A stretch of DNA of 6,025 bases, from the NCBI GenBank assembly GCA_003566935.1, contig PXBM01000118.1:1-6025 (forward strand), written 5' to 3'. Positions within the stretch are counted from its first letter, which is position 1; every line of letters begins with the position of its first letter. The stretch is from Syntrophomonadaceae bacterium. Its GTDB lineage: Bacteria; Bacillota; Dethiobacteria; DTU022. A program made the position numbers and the translations under genes. Shown one piece after another: positions 1-4,102 of this stretch. The notes under the pieces were generated by a model. It was not told the origin of the DNA and searched no databases. It saw nothing but the letters and a program-made list of their open reading frames with translations.

Positions 1-311
1 CTTAAAACAGCAATTTGTTTCTCTAACTCCCAGTCGGGTATATCCAGGGCATCCATGACCTGCTGCCTGGTAACTTTCTCGTTTTCTTTGATGTATTCAT
101 ATATCTTTTTCTGGATATCCAAAAGCCCATCAGTACCTTTTTGGCCGGTAGCCTGTCGATGTTTCGTCGCAAGCTGGGTGGCTGTTACATCGCAGGTTTT
201 TGGCGCCTGCATTGCTCCCATATGGCAATCTTCACAAAGATTTTGACCCCGGTATTGATAAATATCATTTTCGGGGAACTGTTCGCTGCATCTTTCGCAT
301 TTAATACTCAC
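1..311 (-). CDS. Small two-CxxC zinc-finger protein, C-terminus cut by window edge
   Basis: Leftward gene with a GTG start at 309-311, preceded by a good GGAGG (319-323) at 7-nt spacing. 103 codons are visible and the end lies outside the window. The N-terminus has CxxC at residues 5-8 and CEDC at 26-29, a LIM/zinc-ribbon-like four-cysteine knuckle, with another Cys at 40. After a polar linker, residues 63-103 look helical and charged, and could be a winged-helix-like domain (VTRQQVMDALDIPDWELEK). It starts 40 bp after the Fe-S scaffold gene on the same strand with no hairpin between, so the two are probably cotranscribed. I do not recognise a named family. A role in metal or Fe-S handling, or in regulation, is inference from context only. 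The reading frame is well supported by the start, RBS and cysteine pattern. Confidence 0.8.
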   Translation of the reverse strand, partial: MSIKCERCSEQFPENDIYQYRGQNLCEDCHMGAMQAPKTCDVTATQLATKHRQATGQKGTDGLLDIQKKIYEYIKENEKVTRQQVMDALDIPDWELEKQIAVL

Positions 312-351
312 TTTATTACCTCCATTTGAATACTATGCTTTGTTCTTTTGT

Positions 352-738
352 TTATAGGTAATTAAACCTCTTTTTGCCGCTTTGAAGGTAGAACATGATT
401 GCCTGGTTCAATGCTCCTGTACCAAGGTTGGAACAGTGAATTTTTGCTTCAGGCAGTCCTCCAAGGGCTTCAACAACATCCATATCATCAATATTCAGCG
501 CTTCCTTTAAAGTCTTACCCATGGCAAGCTCAGTAAGGACACTTGTTGTAGCTATTGACGCAGGACAACCGCAGGCTTCAAAGGAAACATTGCTAAGACA
601 ATTGTTATTTACAGTAATATAAATCCTGATAAAATCGCCACATTCCGGATCTCCGATTGTTCCAACTCCGTCAGGCTCGGAAAGAACTCCTGCATTTCTT
701 GGATTCTGAAAGTGATCAATTAGCTGCGGTGTGTACAT
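352..738 (-). CDS. nifU: Fe-S cluster assembly scaffold, IscU/NifU (Clostridium type)
   Basis: The 128-residue product is the same length as E. coli IscU and aligns with it along its whole length. Scaffolds of this family receive sulfur from a cysteine desulfurase, build a [2Fe-2S] or [4Fe-4S] cluster and pass it to apoproteins in the cytosol. The three cluster cysteines are visible: C33 in GDPECGD, C58 in ACGCPASIATTS and C102 in KIHCSNL. The conserved D35 and H101 are also present. C47 and C56 are extra. The HscA-binding LPPVK of E. coli reads LPEAK here, which fits the absence of an Hsc chaperone in view. Start ATG at 736-738 with an AGAGGT-type RBS just upstream. It lies divergent from superoxide reductase and 40 bp ahead of a small zinc-finger gene. 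No desulfurase gene is in the window. Family assignment is confident; the exact subtype name is less so. Confidence 0.95.
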   Translation of the reverse strand: MYTPQLIDHFQNPRNAGVLSEPDGVGTIGDPECGDFIRIYITVNNNCLSNVSFEACGCPASIATTSVLTELAMGKTLKEALNIDDMDVVEALGGLPEAKIHCSNLGTGALNQAIMFYLQSGKKRFNYL

Positions 739-765
739 TAACCTACCTCTACTTTATGTCCGGCA

Positions 766-802
766 GACCGGTTTTGATTCTATACCTATTATAACACCGG
801 TC
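766..802. repeat. Inverted ACCGGT pair flanking the nifU -10
   Basis: GACCGGT (766-772) and ACCGGTC (796-802) are perfect 7-base inverted copies, each containing the palindrome ACCGGT. Their starts are 30 bp apart, on either side of the -10 and start point of the scaffold promoter. About three helical turns separate the two sites, so a second regulator binding both is possible. This is structure seen in the sequence; function is unknown. Confidence 0.4.
780..794. promoter_or_regulatory. Candidate PerR box in the nifU/superoxide reductase intergenic region
   Basis: CTATACCTATTATAA matches the published Bacillus PerR box TTATAATNATTATAA at 11 of 14 defined positions, with a perfect right half. 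It overlaps the -10 of the leftward promoter, so occupancy would block the scaffold gene. A PerR-like protein is encoded at 2512-2928. The caveat is that the -10 hexamer itself supplies several of the matching bases. Confidence 0.4.
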
Positions 803-816
803 ACAACCACCTGCAA
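788..816 (-). promoter_or_regulatory. Promoter of the Fe-S scaffold gene (extended -10)
   Basis: Read leftward, TATAAT (793-788) is a perfect -10 preceded by TGT, giving an extended -10. The -35 is poor (TTGCAG, 816-811, 17-bp spacer), as is common with extended -10 promoters. The predicted transcript starts near 781, leaving about a 43-nt leader with the RBS at its end. Confidence 0.6.
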
Positions 817-861
817 AACAAGACTCTTTATTATTTAACTGAATTATCTACGACAAAAAAA

Positions 862-867
862 AGGAGG
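862..867 (+). promoter_or_regulatory. RBS of the 18-codon leader ORF
   Basis: Perfect AGGAGG with 10 nt to the ATG at 878. A second perfect AGGAGG at 913-918, inside the leader ORF, serves superoxide reductase. The two RBS regions look alike, and ATCAATT (869-875) is the inverse complement of AATTGAT (922-928), so the two initiation regions could pair. Confidence 0.6.
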
Positions 868-877
868 AATCAATTCT

Positions 878-934
878 ATGGAGAATATATTAATACAAAG
901 TTATTTTAAAGAAGGAGGAGAAATTGATCAATGA
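878..934 (+). CDS. 18-residue leader ORF coupled to superoxide reductase
   Basis: A short reading frame encodes MENILIQSYFKEGGEIDQ and starts at an ATG with a perfect AGGAGG upstream. Its TGA stop (932-934) overlaps the superoxide reductase ATG (931-933) as ATGA, the classic arrangement for translational coupling. The superoxide reductase RBS lies inside this ORF, so a ribosome translating it would pass over and expose that site. No homologue is recognised, and the peptide has no run of one amino acid that would suggest attenuation. It may be a coupling device, a relic of a duplicated start region, or a chance frame. The double RBS and exact overlap make chance less likely, but translation is unproven. 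Confidence 0.42.
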   Translation: MENILIQSYFKEGGEIDQ

Positions 935-1326
935 GTATAATAGGAGAGCATGTCCAGTCAGCCGATTGGAAAGCGGAAAAACATGTCCCGGTAATTGAGG
1001 TAAAGGGTGCCCCAAAAAAAGGTGAACCTTTTGAAGTACAATTAAGCGTAGGAGCAGAAATTGCTCACCCTCATACAACGGAACACCATATCCGTAACAT
1101 TCAGCTTTATTTCAAACCGGAAGGTGAAAAGTTCATTGTCCATATGGGAACATTCCAGTTTGAAGCACACGGTGAGTCTGTAGAGGGAGCAAATGCCGGA
1201 AGCGCAAAGTGTGAGCCCAAAGTGGTAACAACTGTAACCCTGGAAAAACCGGGCGAACTGGTAGCCATGAGTTACTGTAACATACACGGCCTCTGGGATA
1301 ACAGTGAAAAAATAAGCATGGGCTAA
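931..1326 (+). CDS. sor: Superoxide reductase, class II (neelaredoxin type)
   Basis: A 131-residue protein closely resembling Pyrococcus furiosus superoxide reductase from end to end. It has no N-terminal desulforedoxin domain, so it is the one-iron class II form. The enzyme reduces superoxide to hydrogen peroxide in the cytosol without producing oxygen, usually with electrons from rubredoxin. Expected active-site residues are visible: E16, K17 and H18 in EKHVP, H46 and H52 in HPHTTEHH, and C116 and H119 in SYCNIHGLW, giving the four-His, one-Cys iron site. E16 and K17 match the Glu and Lys implicated in catalysis. ATG at 931 follows AGGAGG at 913-918 and overlaps the stop of an 18-codon leader ORF. 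Stops are tandem (TAA TGA). It is divergent from an Fe-S scaffold gene and followed by two hairpins. No rubredoxin gene is in view. No convincing -35/-10 was found upstream. Confidence 0.96.
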   Translation: MSIIGEHVQSADWKAEKHVPVIEVKGAPKKGEPFEVQLSVGAEIAHPHTTEHHIRNIQLYFKPEGEKFIVHMGTFQFEAHGESVEGANAGSAKCEPKVVTTVTLEKPGELVAMSYCNIHGLWDNSEKISMG

Positions 1327-1378
1327 TGATAATTATAACCTGTCTCGAGTTAGAAGACAGGCTATCCCATAATTATCA
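1327..1378 (+). repeat. Compound hairpin directly after superoxide reductase
   Basis: Outer arms TGATAATTAT (1327-1336) and ATAATTATCA (1369-1378) are perfect inverse complements. They enclose an inner stem CCTGTCT (1339-1345) with AGACAGG (1355-1361). A short A run follows (1378-1383). It begins directly after the stop codon. On the rightward strand it lacks a T tract, so it may stabilise the 3' end or act with the next hairpin rather than terminate alone. Confidence 0.6.
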
Positions 1379-1385
1379 AAAAAGA

Positions 1386-1423
1386 GAATCAAAGAAATCC
1401 CCAACCGGGGATTTCTTTGATTC
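1386..1423 (+). terminator. Transcription terminator hairpin after superoxide reductase
   Basis: A perfect 17-bp inverted repeat (1386-1402 with 1407-1423) around a 4-nt AACC loop has a CCCC/GGGG tip and an A/T-rich base. It is followed by the imperfect T-rich run GTTTTCTTC. No other gene ends here, so it most likely terminates the superoxide reductase transcript. Confidence 0.65.
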
Positions 1424-1477
1424 GAAAGTTTTCTTCATCAGACAAGAGAAACTGAATATAGCTGAATGAACAATAAT

Positions 1478-1508
1478 ATTCTATGCAACTGCACAGCTTG
1501 CATAGAAT
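1478..1508. repeat. Perfect 11-bp inverted repeat
   Basis: ATTCTATGCAA (1478-1488) and TTGCATAGAAT (1498-1508) are exact inverse complements around a 9-nt loop. No T tract follows on either side, so it is not a typical terminator. It could be an operator, a mobile-element relic or part of an RNA structure. Confidence 0.5.
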
Positions 1509-1563
1509 ACTGAGCAGATACTATCACTTCAGCGAAACTTAAGCTGTGAGGCAGGGCTGCCAA

Positions 1564-1619
1564 GCCACGGGGACAGTTCCATCGTCTGCGCTTCGGGACA
1601 CTCGAACCATCCCCATGGC
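1564..1619. repeat. GC-rich imperfect hairpin, REP/MITE-like
   Basis: Arms 1564-1579 (GCCACGGGGACAGTTC) and 1604-1619 (GAACCATCCCCATGGC) pair at 13 of 16 positions around a 24-nt loop. The loop contains GTC and GGGAC, which can extend the pairing. The GC content is clearly above its A/T-rich surroundings. From memory, GGGGACNGTTC hairpins recur in intergenic regions of some Clostridia and resemble REP elements moved by REP-associated tyrosine transposases. No second copy or transposase is in this window. Confidence 0.45.
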
Positions 1620-1685
1620 ACCGCTCAAATTTAAATTTTTCGTCTTTATCTTTCGTTGTAGTGATATGCTATTTTAATTATGCAG

Positions 1686-1689
1686 GGAG
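1686..1689 (+). promoter_or_regulatory. RBS that sets the ZIP transporter start at GTG 1698
   Basis: GGAG, within GGAGTGAT, lies 8 nt upstream of GTG 1698. The in-frame ATG at 1680 has only A/T-rich sequence before it and no RBS, and this RBS would fall inside its coding region. Confidence 0.6.
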
Positions 1690-1697
1690 TGATACAA

Positions 1698-2438
1698 GTG
1701 GGCTGGTTGGAAATAGGAGCCCTGGGTATGTTAGCCGGTGTAGTCGGCACCGGTGCCGGGGGGCTGATTTCAATTGTTGTGAAAAAACCCTCACCACGCT
1801 TTACAGGAACAATCCTGGCCTTTGCCGCAGGAGTTATGCTGTCAATCATTTTTTTAGAGCTGGTCGAAGAAGCAATCGATTACAGCGGTTACTGGGCCGC
1901 AATTTTAGGTATTACCCTGGGTATGGCAGTCTTTTACCTGCTTGATCAAGTGCTGCCTCACCACCACCCTGTATCGCCGGAAGACAACATGTTCGATGGC
2001 TACCTGAAAAAAGGAACTCTCCTGGCTCTTGGTATTGGCCTTCACAATTTTCCGGAAGGCATTGCCATCGGCAGCGGTTTCGTCGGTTCAACCGAACTTG
2101 GTACATCCCTGACTATTTTAATTGCCTTGCATAATATCCCCGAAGGTATGGCTGTAGCCGCACCTTTACAGCAAGGTGGGTTTAATTATAAAAAAGTAAT
2201 CTTGGTGACCGCCTTAGCCGGCGCCCCCATGGGTATTGGCGCTTTTATAGGTGCAGCCATCAGCAGCATATCTCCTTTTATTTTAGGCGCATCCCTGGGC
2301 TTTGCCGGTGGTGCTATGCTCTATATTGTCTGTGATGAACTAATCCCGGATGCATATAAAAGCGCAGGCTCCCACCTATCTATTTTTGGCATATTTGCCG
2401 GCACTATCCTGGGCATCATTTTTACATCATGGTTCTAA
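1698..2438 (+). CDS. ZIP-family divalent metal transporter
   Basis: A 246-residue inner-membrane protein of the ZIP family, which moves zinc, iron or manganese into the cytosol. Both signature metal-site motifs are present: HNFPEG (residues 116-121, TM4) and HNIPEG (145-150, TM5). CDELIP lies near the end in TM7. A short histidine cluster, HHH at 88-90, sits in the loop before TM4, where ZIP proteins usually have a variable His-rich segment. About eight hydrophobic segments and small GxxxG-rich helices are visible. The substrate cannot be read from the sequence. Start chosen at GTG 1698 on RBS grounds; an in-frame ATG at 1680 would add six residues. The PerR-like gene follows after 73 bp but has its own promoter. 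Metal transport beside a metal-dependent repressor suggests shared physiology. ZupT-type importers are the closest well-known relatives. Confidence 0.93.
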   Translation: MGWLEIGALGMLAGVVGTGAGGLISIVVKKPSPRFTGTILAFAAGVMLSIIFLELVEEAIDYSGYWAAILGITLGMAVFYLLDQVLPHHHPVSPEDNMFDGYLKKGTLLALGIGLHNFPEGIAIGSGFVGSTELGTSLTILIALHNIPEGMAVAAPLQQGGFNYKKVILVTALAGAPMGIGAFIGAAISSISPFILGASLGFAGGAMLYIVCDELIPDAYKSAGSHLSIFGIFAGTILGIIFTSWF

Positions 2439-2441
2439 AGC

Positions 2442-2470
2442 TTGACCGATTGAGCAAAGGAAGATATGAT
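2442..2470 (+). promoter_or_regulatory. Promoter of the PerR-like gene
   Basis: TTGACC (2442-2447), a 17-bp spacer and TATGAT (2465-2470) give 5/6 matches at both hexamers with ideal spacing. The predicted start is near 2477. It lies directly after the ZIP stop codon, so the regulator can be made independently of the transporter. Confidence 0.75.
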
Positions 2471-2472
2471 CA

Positions 2473-2487
2473 CTATAAGAATACTAT
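2473..2487. promoter_or_regulatory. Weak PerR-box-like sequence at the perR start point
   Basis: CTATAAGAATACTAT matches the PerR box at 9 of 14 defined positions and spans the predicted transcription start. The position would suit autorepression, which is usual for perR genes, but the match is marginal. Confidence 0.25.
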
Positions 2488-2511
2488 CAACTAGAAATCA
2501 GGGATAGCAGA

Positions 2512-2928
2512 ATGAACAAGCGCAGGTACAAGAGAAGCAGACAAAGAGAGCATCTTTATAAATTGCTGCAGAGTACTGATAAGCATCCAACTGCCAGTTG
2601 GATTTACGATCAATTGAAACCGGAGTTTTCCAACCTGAGCATGGGAACGGTTTATAGAAATATTAATATCCTGCTCGATCAGAACTTGATTCAAAAGATT
2701 GAAGCAGGCAGCAGTTTTGATCGCTATGATGCCAACACCGAACCTCATTATCACTTTTTGTGCAATGAGTGCGGAGCAGTTGACGATATCCCTGTTGAGC
2801 CATTTGAGACCTTAAATGAAGACGTCAGTCAAAGCACCGGATACAGGGTAGAAGGCCACAGACTTGACTTTTACGGAATCTGCCCGGAATGCGTACAGCA
2901 AGAAAAACGGGCAAAATCTAACTGGTAA
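2512..2928 (+). CDS. perR: Fur-family repressor, PerR-like peroxide sensor
   Basis: A 138-residue winged-helix repressor of the Fur family. The DNA-binding domain covers roughly residues 8-65, with recognition helix LSMGTVYRNINIL; the C-terminal half is the metal and dimer domain. Aligned with Bacillus subtilis PerR, the regulatory metal ligands are H25 (in HPTA), D73 (RYD), H79 and H81 (HYH) and D92. The last is Asp as in PerR, where Fur usually has Glu. Structural zinc cysteines are C84/C87 (CNEC) and C124/C127 (CPEC). PerR with iron is inactivated by peroxide through oxidation of the His equivalent to H25 or H79, which releases genes for oxidative-stress defence and metal balance. It has its own promoter, and the RBS is weak (AGGGAT). 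Its stop is 10 bp from that of the opposing membrane-protein gene. Fur or Zur function is less likely but not excluded. Confidence 0.92.
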   Translation: MNKRRYKRSRQREHLYKLLQSTDKHPTASWIYDQLKPEFSNLSMGTVYRNINILLDQNLIQKIEAGSSFDRYDANTEPHYHFLCNECGAVDDIPVEPFETLNEDVSQSTGYRVEGHRLDFYGICPECVQQEKRAKSNW

Positions 2929-2938
2929 AAATGCTTTT

Positions 2939-3496
2939 TTAAGGACGCTGCGCTGTTTTGTTATTTGGGTCTTGACCTTTGTTCATTTTAACAGCAAGGC
3001 GCGGTGAGTCGTACATCACCCATAGATAAACCGCTATTAAGCCAAGGGCACGGGTGAAAAACCAGGCGGCAATAGCAATTAAAAACCAGAATAAACCTTT
3101 ACTGAAAAGACCCAGGTACATATAGCCCGCTCCCGGGAAAATCAGGTTAAGTAAGCTGGAGAGGATGGGATCCTTCCTAAAATCGTTACCGGCGCTTCTT
3201 TCCTTATTTTTGCTTTTATTTTCTAAAACTGCTTCAGGCGGCTCAAGCGAAGAGCGGCAGTAGCGACATTTAGTGGCAAAACTGACAATCTTTTCACCGC
3301 AAAATTGACAGCGCTTATACGAAATAGGTGTTTCATCACCTTCGAGGGTTGGCTTCCCAGCACAGGCCCAGGTTGTGCAGCCCTTCGTTTTTTCCCAGCA
3401 GCTGCCGTGATAATTACGCATACAAAGCCGACAGCGAACAGTAAGATCGCCTGGCTTAAATTCTTGCCCGCAGTTGCTGCAGTAGTTTTCTTTCAT
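2939..3496 (-). CDS. Membrane protein with RING-like zinc finger, zinc ribbon and TM2-like domain
   Basis: A 185-residue protein in three parts. Residues 6-45 hold C6, C9, C22, C25, H30, C33, C40 and C45 in a C4HC3 order like RING/PHD cross-brace fingers; I recall a Pfam family called prokaryotic RING finger 1. Residues 63-80 form a zinc ribbon (CQFC and CRYC). After a charged linker, residues 110-170 carry hydrophobic segments with PGAGYMYLG then KGLFWF, similar to TM2-type domains. The zinc domains probably face the cytosol. Start ATG 3496 is chosen because GGAGG (3505-3509) lies 8 nt upstream. The ATG at 3511 overlaps that RBS and would add five residues. It ends 10 bp from perR and is divergent from the HutP-family gene. 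The cellular role is unknown; no ubiquitin-like partner is in view. Confidence 0.85.
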   Translation of the reverse strand: MKENYCSNCGQEFKPGDLTVRCRLCMRNYHGSCWEKTKGCTTWACAGKPTLEGDETPISYKRCQFCGEKIVSFATKCRYCRSSLEPPEAVLENKSKNKERSAGNDFRKDPILSSLLNLIFPGAGYMYLGLFSKGLFWFLIAIAAWFFTRALGLIAVYLWVMYDSPRLAVKMNKGQDPNNKTAQRP

Positions 3497-3504
3497 TAAT
3501 TTAA

Positions 3505-3509
3505 CCTCC
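3505..3509 (-). promoter_or_regulatory. RBS that sets the RING-like protein start at 3496
   Basis: GGAGG read leftward, 8 nt before ATG 3494-3496. It overlaps the region just inside the alternative ATG at 3509-3511, which itself has no RBS. Confidence 0.7.
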
Positions 3510-3515
3510 ATTAAA

Positions 3516-3524
3516 ATTATATCA
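3516..3524 (-). promoter_or_regulatory. Possible extended -10 for the RING-like gene
   Basis: Read leftward, TGATATAAT is a perfect extended -10. No -35 is recognisable. The start point would fall near 3509, giving a leader of only about 13 nt that begins at the RBS, so this is a weak call. Confidence 0.3.
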
Positions 3525-3525
3525 C

Positions 3526-3571
3526 AAATTAAGCTTGCTCCTGTATAATATGTGAAATTAAACTTGCCCTT
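3526..3571. repeat. Imperfect 17-bp direct repeat in the divergent promoter region
   Basis: AAATTAAGCTTGCTCCT (3526-3542) and AAATTAAACTTGCCCTT (3555-3571) match at 14 of 17 positions with a 29-bp period. The second copy supplies the -35 (TTGCCC) of the HutP-family gene. It could be a duplicated promoter or tandem regulator sites. Confidence 0.4.
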
Positions 3572-3592
3572 TTAAGTTCAAAAGGGGATAAT
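3564..3592 (+). promoter_or_regulatory. Promoter of the HutP-family gene with inverted repeat in the spacer
   Basis: TTGCCC (3564-3569), 17 bp, then GATAAT (3587-3592); the predicted start is near 3599. The spacer contains a perfect 7-bp inverted repeat, CCCTTTT (3567-3573) and AAAAGGG (3580-3586), placed so that a bound repressor would block the polymerase. Confidence 0.45.
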
Positions 3593-3613
3593 TAAGCTAC
3601 AAATTTTTCAACC

Positions 3614-3620
3614 GGGGTGA
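3614..3620 (+). promoter_or_regulatory. RBS that sets the HutP-family start at ATG 3629
   Basis: GGGGTGA lies 8 nt before ATG 3629. The in-frame GTG at 3617 is inside this RBS and has none of its own, so the four extra residues it would add are unlikely. Confidence 0.65.
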
Positions 3621-3628
3621 GAACTACA

Positions 3629-4033
3629 ATGGAAAGCCGGACAGTTGCAGAAGCTGCTATTAAAATCGCCATGACTGCCACCAGGGAAGAAGAACTGGCC
3701 ATGAAAGAGGAACATCTTGGCGAAGGGATTCAATCCCTCGCAGTTGATTATGGAGGGGAATTTTTAAGCTCACTGCAAAAAGTTGTAGAGAGAGCCGTAG
3801 TTGCATCAAAACGAGAGAGTATTATTGATGATTCAAGCCATTCAGACGGCGCCGTTGCCGGGGCAACCCGGGAAGCACTGGTACAAATCATGCCCAAGGC
3901 CCTGGGGCTTAACGTTGGCGGCAAAGTAGGCATTGCCAGGGGCGAAACTCACATAGCAGTGGCTATCTTTTTCGGCATCGGCCTCTTGCATCGCAATGAT
4001 GTAGCTATCGGATTAGGCCATAGAGTTATCTAG
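3629..4033 (+). CDS. HutP-family protein, divergent from histidine-responsive HutP
   Basis: A 134-residue protein related along most of its length to Bacillus HutP, a hexameric RNA-binding antiterminator of the histidine-utilisation operon that needs L-histidine and a divalent metal. The match is clearest at the C-terminus (IAVAIFFGIG, then GLGH) and around ATREAL (residues 79-84), aligned with ATMEAL of HutP. By that alignment, HutP His73 and His77 correspond to G74 and G78 and His138 to R122, so the published metal ligands are missing; E82 matches HutP Glu81. No hut gene is in view. It is therefore more likely a related Clostridia paralogue with a different ligand or role. A promoter with a spacer inverted repeat lies upstream. 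A DUF4349 lipoprotein gene follows after 69 bp with no hairpin between, so cotranscription is possible. Family is confident, function is not. Confidence 0.82.
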   Translation: MESRTVAEAAIKIAMTATREEELAMKEEHLGEGIQSLAVDYGGEFLSSLQKVVERAVVASKRESIIDDSSHSDGAVAGATREALVQIMPKALGLNVGGKVGIARGETHIAVAIFFGIGLLHRNDVAIGLGHRVI

Positions 4034-4102
4034 TTTGCTTCTTTTTATTTTTGGGAACCGATTAAACACCATCCTTGTCATATATAAAAAGGGGGTCAGG
4101 AT

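Larger units (their letters stand above)
1424..1697. other. Gene-free interval with two inverted repeats
   Basis: About 275 bp between the superoxide reductase terminator and the ZIP gene with no supported coding region. It holds a perfect 11-bp inverted repeat (1478-1508) and a GC-rich imperfect hairpin (1564-1619), then turns A/T-rich (1628-1680) ahead of the transporter. No convincing -35/-10 pair was found for the transporter, though TTTAAT at 1673-1678 could be a -10. A small RNA is possible but nothing specific supports one. Confidence 0.5.

Noticed and set aside
141..329. Rightward ORFs across the left edge
   Set aside because: They are antisense to the two-CxxC gene, which has a good RBS and a plausible zinc motif.
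827..850. Promoter and PerR box for superoxide reductase
   Set aside because: TATTAT (829-834) and TTATCT (844-849) have no -35 at proper spacing, and the best PerR-box match here is only about 8/14, as expected in A/T-rich DNA.
1466..1513. 15-residue ORF with three cysteines (starts MNNNILCNC)
   Set aside because: It has no RBS and lies mostly inside the 11-bp inverted repeat, whose symmetry creates the repeated Cys codons.
1680..1697. ATG 1680 as the ZIP transporter start
   Set aside because: No RBS precedes it; GGAGTGAT falls inside the extra six codons and fits GTG 1698 instead.
1661..1945. Rightward ORF overlapping the ZIP gene in another frame
   Set aside because: Arg/Cys-rich translation with no family resemblance; the ZIP frame has both HNxPEG motifs.
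3497..3511. ATG 3511 as the RING-like protein start
   Set aside because: It has no RBS of its own, and the GGAGG for ATG 3496 lies within its first codons.
3617..3628. GTG 3617 as the HutP-family start
   Set aside because: The codon is part of the GGGGTGA RBS that serves ATG 3629.
4034..4102. T-rich run after the HutP-family gene as a terminator
   Set aside because: No inverted repeat precedes the T tracts, so termination is not supported.
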